Of a stretch of 24,303 nt of DNA, positions 5,422 through 12,433 are shown piece after piece (within the stretch, counting starts at the first letter, position 1; each line of letters begins with the position of its first letter). The stretch covers positions 1-24,303 of the forward strand of contig JBBRMQ010000035.1 in NCBI GenBank assembly GCA_038230775.1, in the 5' to 3' direction. The DNA comes from JBBRMQ01 sp038230775. Its GTDB lineage: Bacteria > Acidobacteriota > Thermoanaerobaculia > Gp7-AA8. The notes under the pieces were generated by a model. The model was not told where the DNA came from. It searched no databases and saw nothing but the letters and a program-made list of their open reading frames with translations. The translations under genes and the position numbers were made by a program.

Positions 5422-5772
5422 ATGATCACTGCTGATCCACGCTTTCAACGCGGCGTCGCGCTCTTCAACGAAGCCGACTTCGACGAAGCGAGCGAATGCT
5501 TCGAGGAGTTGTTCTTCGAAGGCGTTCGCGACGAGCCTGATTTCATCCGCATCTTCCTGCAGTTCAGCGTCGGCATTTTTCACGCCCAGACCGGACAGTG
5601 GCGGCCGGCCGTCGAGCGCATCGAAGAAGGGCTGCGCCTCGTCGATTCCAACCGCGACAATCGCGGCATCGACCTCGCCGCGCTGGCCGCCGGAATGAAG
5701 CGAGTCGTCGTGCGGATCCGAGCGAAGGAGAAGCCCGAGTGGCCGAAAATTGCCCTTTGGCCTTCTTCATGA
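5422..5772 (+). CDS. DUF309 domain protein
   Basis: 116 residues. The helical DUF309 core is visible: FQRGVALFNEADFDEASECF then EELFFEGV, IRIFLQFSVGIFHAQTGQW and RIEEGLRLVD at about residues 8-75. These helices carry the usual family pattern (FN..e.yeaHE.lE, with the HE replaced by SE). Members are small cytoplasmic proteins of unknown role. The ATG at 5422 lacks a clear Shine-Dalgarno site. The 3' end lies just before, or overlaps, the start of the phosphatidylserine decarboxylase gene, so the two are probably one transcript. Confidence 0.8.
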   Translation: MITADPRFQRGVALFNEADFDEASECFEELFFEGVRDEPDFIRIFLQFSVGIFHAQTGQWRPAVERIEEGLRLVDSNRDNRGIDLAALAAGMKRVVVRIRAKEKPEWPKIALWPSS

Positions 5773-5785
5773 AGAGAATGTTCCT

Positions 5786-6625
5786 GTGTATCGCTACCTG
5801 CGCTACGTACCGAAGAACCAGCTGAGCCGCTTCGTCGGCCGGCTGGTCCACACGCGACTCCCGGCGCCGATCGCGCGCCGGCTCGTGAAGGTATTCGCCA
5901 GCGCGTACCAGATCGACGTTGATGCGGCCGGCGACCCGCTTCACGAATACCCATCGATCGGGCATTTCTTCACGCGCGACCTTCGGGAGGGACTGCGGCC
6001 GATCGAAGGAGACTTCGTCAGTCCGGTCGACGGAACACTGCGCAACTTCGGCACGGTGGAAGAGGGCCGCCTGGAGCAAATCAAAGGCAAGACCTACACG
6101 GTGGCCGGCTTCCTCGGCGATGAAGACAACGCCAAGCGCTTCGACGACGGCGCGTACTTCAATCTCTATCTCTCGCCGCAGGACTACCACCACGTGCACT
6201 CCCCGGTGAGCGGTCGAATCGTGCGCAGCGTGCACATCCCCGGCAAGCTCTGGCCCGTCAACGACTGGTCGCTCGAGAACGTCGAGGAGCTCTTCTCCAT
6301 CAACGAGCGCGTCATCACCTACATCGAGTGCAAGCTCGGACTGCTCGCCGTGGTGATGATCGGTGCAACAAACGTCGGCAAGATCTCCGTGGTGTTCGAC
6401 TCCTTCAGCTCGAACGCGCCGGCGGTGGAGCGGCGTCGCACACCACGTCCCGTCGTGCGCGACTACGAGAAACCCATCGACATCGCCGCCGGCGCGAGAT
6501 TGGGCACCTTCCACATGGGCTCGAGCGTCGTGATGCTGGCGGAGCCGGGACGCGTCGACTTGAGCAAGGTGCGCCTCGAGCGCGGGAAGAAAGTGCAGTA
6601 CGGCGCCGCAATCCTGCACGCTTAA
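5786..6625 (+). CDS. psd: Phosphatidylserine decarboxylase proenzyme
   Basis: About 279 residues, full length for the proteobacterial type. It converts phosphatidylserine to phosphatidylethanolamine at the inner membrane, using a pyruvoyl group made by self-cleavage. Visible landmarks: FFTRDLREGLRPI, SPVDGTLRNFG, NLYLSPQDYHHVHSPVSG, LFSINERV, GATNVGKI and the cleavage site MGSS, where the usual motif is LGST. Cleavage is expected before Ser246 (codon 6521-6523), leaving a short alpha chain. I chose GTG 5786, which gives MYRYLRYVPK, has GAAGAG nine bases upstream and avoids overlap. An in-frame TTG at 5750 would add 12 residues and overlap DUF309 by 23 bases. No phosphatidylserine synthase gene is nearby. 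Confidence 0.93.
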   Translation: MYRYLRYVPKNQLSRFVGRLVHTRLPAPIARRLVKVFASAYQIDVDAAGDPLHEYPSIGHFFTRDLREGLRPIEGDFVSPVDGTLRNFGTVEEGRLEQIKGKTYTVAGFLGDEDNAKRFDDGAYFNLYLSPQDYHHVHSPVSGRIVRSVHIPGKLWPVNDWSLENVEELFSINERVITYIECKLGLLAVVMIGATNVGKISVVFDSFSSNAPAVERRRTPRPVVRDYEKPIDIAAGARLGTFHMGSSVVMLAEPGRVDLSKVRLERGKKVQYGAAILHA

Positions 6626-6648
6626 TTCGCGGCGGCTAACCGTTCTGG

Positions 6649-6725
6649 CTTCTGTGTGAGGACCGGCTTCAGCCGGTCACGGTCCTCGAAATTGTGACCG
6701 GCTGAAGCCGGTCCTCACACAGAAG
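6649..6725. repeat. Perfect 32-bp inverted repeat between convergent genes
   Basis: The 32 bases at 6649-6680 are the exact reverse complement of 6694-6725, with a 13-base centre. Each arm holds its own small palindrome (ACCGGCT-TC-AGCCGGT). It fills the gap between psd (stop 6623-6625) and yaeQ, whose stop on the minus strand is at 6728-6730. It may serve as a bidirectional transcription barrier, although it has no T-run, or be a mobile palindromic repeat. Confidence 0.9.
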
Positions 6726-6727
6726 TC

Positions 6728-7267
6728 TCATTCGACTCGATGCTCCTCGATCACGGTGGTCAACGAGTGTCCATTGATGTCGAGATAGAGATGCTGCTCG
6801 GTCACCGATAGCGACAGATCGATCCGTCGCTCGAGCCGTTCCGCGACGTCTTTGACGAATCCGGCTCCGAAGGTGTAAATCGGGATTTCCTCGCTGTGAT
6901 GAATCTTCTGGCCGGTGAGCTGGCCGAGGAGGATGCGGAGGTCGCGGTGGGTGTAGACGGCGACGCGATCGGCCAGCTTGCTCGCGCGATGCAGGCGGTC
7001 GGCGGCCGGCAGACCGACCTCGATCCACGTTCTCAAGCGGCCGGTGAGATCGCGAACGACGATCGCAGGCTCATCGCCATCCGACAGTCCCGTCGTCATC
7101 TCGATACCCTCGGCGTACTCGAGGCAGTAGGCGAGGAGGCGCGTGACCATGTACTCCGCCGTTTCCGACGGATGCTGCGCTACCCGCAGGGTGACCTTCT
7201 CGTAGACGCCGCGGTCGACGTCGCTGAGGTCGATGGCGACGTTGTACATCGTGGAGGTGAGAGCCAT
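6728..7267 (-). CDS. yaeQ: YaeQ family protein
   Basis: 179 residues, the family's usual length. The start MALTSTMYNVAIDLSDVDRG matches the MALKATIYK...DLDR opening of E. coli YaeQ. Further shared blocks are TLRVAQHPSETAEYMVTRLL, GLSDGDEPA, TWIEVGLPAADRLHRASKLA and VAVYTH. YaeQ proteins have a PD-(D/E)XK nuclease-like fold. E. coli yaeQ was first found as a suppressor of rfaH loss, but its reaction is unknown. The ATG at 7267 has no clear Shine-Dalgarno site; TAAGCT just upstream could be a -10 for a leaderless transcript. It is divergent from the small membrane-protein gene across 44 bases. Confidence 0.92.
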   Translation of the reverse strand: MALTSTMYNVAIDLSDVDRGVYEKVTLRVAQHPSETAEYMVTRLLAYCLEYAEGIEMTTGLSDGDEPAIVVRDLTGRLRTWIEVGLPAADRLHRASKLADRVAVYTHRDLRILLGQLTGQKIHHSEEIPIYTFGAGFVKDVAERLERRIDLSLSVTEQHLYLDINGHSLTTVIEEHRVE

Positions 7268-7311
7268 TGCTGCGAGCTTACTCGCGATGGCGATATCCTT
7301 CGTACCCGCGC

Positions 7312-7611
7312 ATGATCCTGATTCTCATCGTCGGCTTCTACAGCTACTTCGCCGAGCGTGTCAGGATCACGCGGACTCTGACGCTGACAGGCGTTCGCGC
7401 TCGCGTGTACGGCGCGCTGCTCATCGTGCTTGCCATTCCGATGCGGCTGTTCCTCGCGTACGTCCTCACGCCGGCGCTGCCGCGGCGGGTCACTTCCGAC
7501 CCGCTGTTTTTCGGGGCCGCCAACGTCGCCGTTCTCGTCTTCTTTTTTCTCGTTCCCGCGTTTCTCCTCCGCGACAGGACCACAATCGAGCTGGCGGGCA
7601 CGGATCTGTAA
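7312..7611 (+). CDS. Small integral membrane protein, unknown
   Basis: 99 residues from the ATG at 7312; the frame stays open upstream to 7267, but there it overlaps the yaeQ promoter region and is basic and non-hydrophobic. Three hydrophobic segments are seen: ILILIVGFYSYFA (about 2-14), ARVYGALLIVLAIPMRLFLA (about 30-49) and the stretch NVAVLVFFFLVPAFLL (about 74-89). Short basic loops lie between them. I do not recognise a family. There is no Shine-Dalgarno site; TATCCT (7294-7299) lies 12 bases before the ATG, suggesting a leaderless mRNA. It is followed by the M13 peptidase gene, separated by 41 bases with a separate -10 candidate. Confidence 0.65.
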   Translation: MILILIVGFYSYFAERVRITRTLTLTGVRARVYGALLIVLAIPMRLFLAYVLTPALPRRVTSDPLFFGAANVAVLVFFFLVPAFLLRDRTTIELAGTDL

Positions 7612-7652
7612 CGCCGCCGCAACGCCTGCCAGTATTACGATTCGCACCATCT

Positions 7653-9716
7653 ATGAATAAATTGATTGGTTCCGTCATCATCTTTCTGCTCGCGGTGACC
7701 GCAACGGCCGACCCGAATCTCTCCCGTCCGCCAGCCACGTTCGCGGACTACACGGTGGATGCATCGGCGGGCGCCTGCACCGATTTCCACGCCTACGCCT
7801 GCGCCAATTGGGAGCGGGCGCACCCGATTCCGGCCGACCGGGCCACGTTCGGCACCGGCTCCGCGGTGTTCGACTGGAACCAGGCGGTTCTCCGCGACAT
7901 CCTCGAAAGCGCGGCGAAAGGCGGCGCGGGCCGTGATGCGGTCGATCAGAAGATCGGCGACGCGTACGCCTCGTGCCTCGACGAGGAAGCGATCGAGAAA
8001 CGCGGCCTGGCGGCGTTGAAGCCGGAGCTCGACCGGATCGCCGCGATGCAGTCGAAAAAAGAGCTGCCGGCGTTGCTCGCGCAGCTGCATCGCGTGACGG
8101 GCAATCTGACGCCGGCATCCGACTCCGGTTTTCCGACCGCGGTCTTCGGCCTCGGCTCTTCCTCCGACTTCGCGAACGCGGAGACGATCGTCGCCGCCGT
8201 CGATCAGGGCGGACTTGGACTTCCCGACCGCGAGTACTACTTCCGTACGGACGACAAATCGAAGCAACTGCGCTCGGGATATCTGGACGTCGTCGAGAAG
8301 ACGTTCCGTCTCGCGGGCGAATCAGAAGCGAAGGCGAAGGCCGATGCGAAGGCTGTGATCGGCATCGAGACGTCGCTGGCCAAGGGCTCGCTCGAGATTC
8401 TCACCCGTCGCGATCCGGCCAATCTCAATCATCCGATGTCGCTCGCCGAGCTGCAGAAGCTGACGCCGGGCTTCGACTGGACGACGTACACCACGGAGCT
8501 CGCCGTTCCGACGCCGCACCACTATCTGGTGTTCACGCCAGGCTTCTTCCGCGCGTTCGATGCAACGCTGGCCGCGCGTCCGTTGTCGGAATGGAAAGCG
8601 TATCTACGCTGGAATCTTTTCAACCTCAGTCACCAGAACCTGCCGCGCGCGCTCCGCACGGCCAACTACGATTTCTTCGAAAAGACGCTCATCGGCCGCA
8701 AGCAGCAGCGCCCGCGCTGGAAGACCTGCGCCGACGCGGCGGATCGCGATCTCGGCGAACTGGTCGGACAGGCCTACGTCGCGCGCGCGTTCCCGCCGGC
8801 TTCGAAGGAAAAAATGCTGCGGCTCGTCAAGGCGATCGAGCAGGCGTTCGGCGAAGAGGTCGCATCGCTCGACTGGATGTCGGATGCCACCAAGGCGCAG
8901 GCCCGCGTGAAACTCACCGGCATTCTCGACAAGATCGGCTACCCCGACAAATGGCGCGACTACTCGAGCGTCAACATCGAGCGTGGCGATCCGCTCGGCA
9001 ACGCCTATCGCGCCAGCTCGTTTGCGGTGTCGCATGACCTGGCAAAGGTCGGCCAGCCGCGAGACCGGACGGAGTTCGGCATGACGCCGCCCACCGTCAA
9101 CGCGTATTACTCCACTGCCGATAACACCATCAATTTTCCAGCTGGAATTCTGCAGCCGCCCTTTTTCGATCCGAACGCTACCGACGCCGAAAACTTCGGC
9201 GCGGCGGGTGCGGTGATCGGCCACGAGCTGACGCACGGCTTCGACGATCAGGGCCGCAAGTTCGACGCGAACGGAAATCTTCGCGACTGGTGGACGGCCG
9301 ACGACAACTCGAGGTTCGAGCAGCGCGCGAAGTGCATTGTCGACGAGTATTCGGGCTTCGTGGCCGTCGACGATGTCCACCTCGCCGGCGCTCAGACTCT
9401 CGGCGAGAACACCGCGGACAACGGCGGACTGCGCATCGCGCTGCGTGCTCTGCACGACGTTCTACGCGCGGATGGCAAAGAAGATGAGGTCGTCAACGGC
9501 CTGACGGCCGATCAGCGATTCTTTCTCGCTTTCGGGCATGTGTGGTGCGGCCAGCAGTCGCCGCAGTTCCTCCGCATGATGGCGCAGACGAACGTGCATT
9601 CGCCGGGACGCTTCCGCATCAACGGCGTCGTGGCGAACATGCCGGAGTTCCGGTCGGCCTTCGGATGCAAAGCGGGGCAGGCGATGGTCCGCGATCCGGC
9701 GTGCGCCGTCTGGTGA
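7653..9716 (+). CDS. Secreted M13 family zinc metallopeptidase (neprilysin/PepO type)
   Basis: 687 residues. A signal peptide is clear (MNKLIGSVIIFLLAVTATA, residues 1-19), so it acts in the periplasm or outside. The N-terminal M13 domain begins ACTDFHAYACANWERAHPIP. The catalytic domain holds NAYYSTADNTINFPAGILQP, HELTH at 524-528 (zinc ligands H524 and H528, catalytic E525) and GENTADNGG with third ligand E585 and D589. The C-terminus ends in CAVW, matching the CxVW end typical of M13. All key residues are present, so an active oligopeptidase is expected. The ATG at 7653 is chosen because the open frame upstream to 7233 covers other genes. TATTAC (7633-7638) is close upstream and no Shine-Dalgarno site is seen. 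Confidence 0.95.
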   Translation: MNKLIGSVIIFLLAVTATADPNLSRPPATFADYTVDASAGACTDFHAYACANWERAHPIPADRATFGTGSAVFDWNQAVLRDILESAAKGGAGRDAVDQKIGDAYASCLDEEAIEKRGLAALKPELDRIAAMQSKKELPALLAQLHRVTGNLTPASDSGFPTAVFGLGSSSDFANAETIVAAVDQGGLGLPDREYYFRTDDKSKQLRSGYLDVVEKTFRLAGESEAKAKADAKAVIGIETSLAKGSLEILTRRDPANLNHPMSLAELQKLTPGFDWTTYTTELAVPTPHHYLVFTPGFFRAFDATLAARPLSEWKAYLRWNLFNLSHQNLPRALRTANYDFFEKTLIGRKQQRPRWKTCADAADRDLGELVGQAYVARAFPPASKEKMLRLVKAIEQAFGEEVASLDWMSDATKAQARVKLTGILDKIGYPDKWRDYSSVNIERGDPLGNAYRASSFAVSHDLAKVGQPRDRTEFGMTPPTVNAYYSTADNTINFPAGILQPPFFDPNATDAENFGAAGAVIGHELTHGFDDQGRKFDANGNLRDWWTADDNSRFEQRAKCIVDEYSGFVAVDDVHLAGAQTLGENTADNGGLRIALRALHDVLRADGKEDEVVNGLTADQRFFLAFGHVWCGQQSPQFLRMMAQTNVHSPGRFRINGVVANMPEFRSAFGCKAGQAMVRDPACAVW

Positions 9717-10039
9717 TGCGGGACCTCAGCATCGAACTGGAGAATCGTCCGGGCGCGCTGGCCGAAATGGGCGAGGCGCTCGGGCGCGCCGGGGTGAGCG
9801 TCGAAGGCGGCGGCGTCTTCGTGCATGACGGCGTCGGCGTCGCGCATTTTCTGTTCGCCGACGCAAATGCGGCGCGCCGTGCGCTCGAAGCAGCGGGCAT
9901 TCGCGTCGTCGCCGACCGCGAGGTGCTCGTGCAGCGTCTCGAGCAGGACGTCCCCGGCCAACTCGGGCTGATCGCGAGGCGCATGGCCGAGGCGGGGGTG
10001 AACATCGAGGTGATGTACGCCCTGGAGTCAAAGGCTTGA
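9716..10039 (+). CDS. Tandem ACT-domain protein, apparently C-terminally shortened
   Basis: 107 residues. The ATG at 9716 overlaps the TGA of the peptidase gene by one base (TGATG), so translation is coupled. First ACT domain: LSIELENRPGALAEMGEALG then RAGVSVEGGG and the strand VAHFLFAD (about residues 4-48). Second: REVLVQRLEQDVPGQLGLIA then RRMAEAGVNIEVMY (about 68-101). ACT domains bind amino acids or similar small ligands; stand-alone tandem versions are regulators of unknown target. In relatives the last strand continues after NIEVxY for roughly 15-25 more residues; here the chain stops at ALESKA, exactly at a palindromic repeat. Loss of the final strand is inferred from family memory. 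Confidence 0.78.
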   Translation: MRDLSIELENRPGALAEMGEALGRAGVSVEGGGVFVHDGVGVAHFLFADANAARRALEAAGIRVVADREVLVQRLEQDVPGQLGLIARRMAEAGVNIEVMYALESKA

Positions 10040-10087
10040 GCGCGCGCAGCGCGCTCGTGTGGGGCCAGCCCTCCGGCTGGCCAGCCG
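10037..10087. repeat. Palindromic repeat, second family, copy 2
   Basis: GAGCGCGC (10038-10045) pairs with GCGCGCTC (10049-10056) over a three-base loop. A 30-base block follows (10057-10086) that is identical to 2698-2727. The right-hand part seen in copy 1 (to CCACAC) is missing here. The element starts at the stop codon of the ACT gene and ends about 20 bases before the modE promoter. Confidence 0.75.
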
Positions 10088-10107
10088 AGGCTTCGAAAAC
10101 TTCCACG

Positions 10108-10113
10108 TATCAT
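10108..10113 (+). promoter_or_regulatory. -10 box of a leaderless modE transcript
   Basis: TATCAT lies seven bases before the ATG at 10121. Transcription would begin at or next to the A of the start codon. There is no Shine-Dalgarno site in CGTATCATTCCTCTC. Confidence 0.4.
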
Positions 10114-10120
10114 TCCTCTC

Positions 10121-10462
10121 ATGCCGAAGTTAGTCCCGCGTCTCCGGATCATGCAGGGCGCAGTCGTCATCCTCGGTCCTGGCAAGGCTGATCTGCTGGA
10201 CGCGATCCGCCGCCACGGCAGCTTGCGCGACGCAGCGGCCGAGTTGGAGATGTCCTACATGCGTGCATGGAACCTCGTGCGCATCATGAACGCGGGCTTT
10301 CGCCAGCCGCTGGTGACGCTTCGTCGCGGCGGAACGATTCATGGCAGCGCGGAGCTCTCGGAGACCGGCCGTGCGGTCTTGCGCCTCTATCGTGCGATGG
10401 AGTCGGACAGCCGGAAGGCCACGAGAATCCCATGGCAGGCGTTGCGAAAGCTTGTCCGTTGA
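10121..10462 (+). CDS. modE: ModE-like one-domain molybdenum regulator
   Basis: 113 residues forming only the winged helix-turn-helix of ModE: GKADLLDAIRRHGSLRDAAA then ELEMSYMRAWNLVRIMN at about 23-59, then the wing (VTLRRGG) and GRAVLRLYRAME. E. coli ModE has about 260 residues with two C-terminal Mop/TOBE domains that bind molybdate; here they are absent. It probably controls the molybdate locus that starts directly downstream, because a palindrome lies between its stop and the porin start. How it senses molybdenum, if it does, is open. Single-domain relatives are known in other bacteria. Its own transcript looks leaderless. Confidence 0.85.
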   Translation: MPKLVPRLRIMQGAVVILGPGKADLLDAIRRHGSLRDAAAELEMSYMRAWNLVRIMNAGFRQPLVTLRRGGTIHGSAELSETGRAVLRLYRAMESDSRKATRIPWQALRKLVR

Positions 10463-10488
10463 CCGACATACTTGACCGAATATGTCGG
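10459..10488 (+). promoter_or_regulatory. Candidate ModE box over the mod-locus promoter
   Basis: CCGACATA (10463-10470) and TATGTCGG (10481-10488) form a perfect 8-bp inverted repeat with a 10-base spacer. The half-site CGACATA resembles the CGnTATA half of the known ModE box. TTGACC (10459-10464) is a good -35; TATGTC (10481-10486) at 16 bases is a weak -10. A bound ModE dimer would cover the promoter, consistent with repression. The start would be near 10493, before the porin ATG at 10511. Confidence 0.6.
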
Positions 10489-10510
10489 GATGTGCTTTTC
10501 TCGCTTCCCG

Positions 10511-11680
10511 ATGCGAGTCATTGCTCTGGTCTGCGCCCTTTCGATCGTTACCGCGCCGGTTCTCGCAGATGACGCGTCAATCGAAGCCCGCCTGAAGGCG
10601 CTGGAGCAGGAGCTCGTCGACCTCAAGAAAGAAAACGACCAGCTTCGCCACGACCTTGGCCTCGAAGTCGTGGCCCGGCAGCCCACCGTCAGGACGGCGG
10701 CGAAGTCCGAGACGCTGCAGATCGGCGGAATGCTTCAGGCGCAGACCGAGGCGGGCGATCGCGGCGATACGCGGTTTGCGAATGGCAACACGCGCACGTA
10801 TCTGCGTCGCGCGCGCCTCAACGCCTCGGGGCGGTTCATCGAGGAGTTCGATTTTCGGCTGGAGCTCGAGCTTGCGGGCGCGCTCGCCAACACGACCGGC
10901 CTTCGCGCGCAACTCACGGACGCGTTCATGACGTGGAACCGTTTCGATGCCGCCAACGTTCGCATCGGCCAATTCAAGTCCCCGTTCGGGTTCGAGCAGT
11001 TGGTTCTCGACTCGCGCCTCTACACGATCGAGCGATCGCTGGTGAATGACCGCCTGACGCCGGGCAGACAGATCGGCGTGCAGGTGGGCGGCGACGCGCT
11101 CGATCAGCGCGTCAGCTACGCCGCCGGTCTCTTCAACGGCAACGGAACCAACGTCAACTTCAACGACAACGACAAGTTCATGGTGGCGGGGCGCGTTTCC
11201 GCGGTTCCGTTCAGCGGACGCTTCCTCGACGTGCCGTGGCGATGGTCCGTCGGTGCGAACGGATTCCGCAACAGTGATGCCGGCGTCACGGTGCCGCCGG
11301 AGCTGGGCATCAGCTCCTTCACTGGTCATCGCAGCGCGGCGGGATACGACACGCAGTTGGTGGCCGGGCGCACCGAGGTGTGGGCGGAGTCGATGCGGGG
11401 CGAGTTCGAGCCGTCGAACGGCAAGCCGAGCCATCGTCTCCATGCCAGCGGCTGGTACGCACAGGCCGGGTACGAAGCGATCCGCGACAAACTGCAGTTC
11501 ATTGCGCGCCGCGAGGAGTTCGGCGGCTCGGGACACTCGACGCGCTCTTCGATCGTCGGCCTGAACTGGTATCTCAGGCATCACGACCTCAAACTGCAGC
11601 TTGATCTCGTACGCAGCGCGGTGCCCGATCTTGCGAAACAACAGCAGAAAATCATCGCGCGGCTGCAGACGGTGTTCTAG
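10511..11680 (+). CDS. Outer-membrane porin (OprO/OprP-like) of the molybdate locus
   Basis: 389 residues from the ATG at 10511, chosen because it starts a clean signal peptide (MRVIALVCALSIVTAPVLA, 1-19) and lies after the promoter; an in-frame TTG at 10472 falls inside the operator. After the signal comes a coiled-coil segment (SIEARLKALEQELVDLKKEN then DQLRHDLGLEV), as in several trimeric porins. A beta-barrel with alternating residues follows: YLRRARLNASGRFIEEFDFR, NVRIGQFKSPFGFEQ, RQIGVQVGGD and WYAQAGYE. It ends in an aromatic residue (TVF), the usual barrel-insertion signal. The RRARLxxxG and GQFKxPFGxE blocks fit phosphate-selective porin O/P. Its place ahead of modABC suggests oxyanion (molybdate) entry across the outer membrane; that is inference. 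Confidence 0.85.
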   Translation: MRVIALVCALSIVTAPVLADDASIEARLKALEQELVDLKKENDQLRHDLGLEVVARQPTVRTAAKSETLQIGGMLQAQTEAGDRGDTRFANGNTRTYLRRARLNASGRFIEEFDFRLELELAGALANTTGLRAQLTDAFMTWNRFDAANVRIGQFKSPFGFEQLVLDSRLYTIERSLVNDRLTPGRQIGVQVGGDALDQRVSYAAGLFNGNGTNVNFNDNDKFMVAGRVSAVPFSGRFLDVPWRWSVGANGFRNSDAGVTVPPELGISSFTGHRSAAGYDTQLVAGRTEVWAESMRGEFEPSNGKPSHRLHASGWYAQAGYEAIRDKLQFIARREEFGGSGHSTRSSIVGLNWYLRHHDLKLQLDLVRSAVPDLAKQQQKIIARLQTVF

Positions 11681-11686
11681 GAGCTC

Positions 11687-12433
11687 ATGAAAACCATTTC
11701 CCTCGTAGTCGCCGCTCTGCTCTGTGTCCCGGCCTCTGCAGCAGAACTGCATGTGTCGGCCGCTGCCAGCCTCACCGACGTCATGCGCGAGATCGCTCCG
11801 TCCTACGAGCAGCGAACGGGGAACGTGCTGCTGTTCAACTTCGGCGCGTCGAGCACCCTCGAGCGCCAGATCGAAGAGGGCGCGCCCGCCGACGTCTTCA
11901 TCTCCGCCGACGAAGAGAAGATGGACCGCCTGCAGCACCGCGGCCTGATTCTGAAGGCTTCACGCCGTGACATCCTCTCGAACACGCTCGTCATCATCGT
12001 GCCGCGCGATCGGCGCGCGAAGTTGTCGCCCGCGGACCTGACCAGCGACAGCATCCGCAATGTGGCCGTGGCCGAACCGCAAAGCGTGCCCGCGGGGATC
12101 TACGCGAAGACCTATTTGCGCAAGCTTCGCGTCTGGGACCGGATTACGTTCAAGCTCGTGCCGATGGATAACGTGCGTTCGGTCCTTGCGGCGGTAGAAT
12201 CGGAGAACGCCGATGCAGGCATCGTCTACAAAACGGATGCGCTGAGCTCGAACGCGGTGCGCATCGCGTTTGAAGTGCCGGTTTCAGAAGGTCCGGACAT
12301 CGAGTATCCGGCGGCCGTCGTCGCCGATTCGAAGCAGCGCGCCGCCGCGCAGCAGTTTGTGGACCAGCTCCTGTCGCCGGCCGTTCAGCAGATTTTCCTC
12401 AAACACGGATTCCGGGCCGCCGGCAGGAGATGA
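11687..12433 (+). CDS. modA: Molybdate ABC transporter substrate-binding protein
   Basis: 248 residues. Signal peptide MKTISLVVAALLCVPASA (1-18), then the typical ModA start AELHVSAAASLTDVMREIAP. The oxyanion pocket residues lie in AAASLTD, FGASSTLERQIEEGAPADVF (about 45-64) and the AVAEPQSVPAGIYAK and ADAGIVYKTDAL blocks. It binds molybdate/tungstate in the periplasm and delivers it to ModB. Shine-Dalgarno AGGAG (11679-11683) overlaps the porin stop, so porin and modA are translated from one message. The stop overlaps the modB start as ATGA (12430-12433). Tungstate as the true ligand cannot be excluded. Confidence 0.95.
   Translation: MKTISLVVAALLCVPASAAELHVSAAASLTDVMREIAPSYEQRTGNVLLFNFGASSTLERQIEEGAPADVFISADEEKMDRLQHRGLILKASRRDILSNTLVIIVPRDRRAKLSPADLTSDSIRNVAVAEPQSVPAGIYAKTYLRKLRVWDRITFKLVPMDNVRSVLAAVESENADAGIVYKTDALSSNAVRIAFEVPVSEGPDIEYPAAVVADSKQRAAAQQFVDQLLSPAVQQIFLKHGFRAAGRR

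Noticed and set aside
6649..6725. Classic intrinsic terminator at the perfect inverted repeat
   Set aside because: No T-tract follows either arm; only a general barrier role can be suggested.
7233..7652. Extension of the M13 peptidase frame upstream
   Set aside because: It covers the yaeQ start and the small membrane-protein gene in another frame, while the ATG at 7653 begins a proper signal peptide.
10577..11938. 453-aa minus-strand frame opposite porin and modA
   Set aside because: GC-rich antisense shadow; both plus-strand genes are clear.
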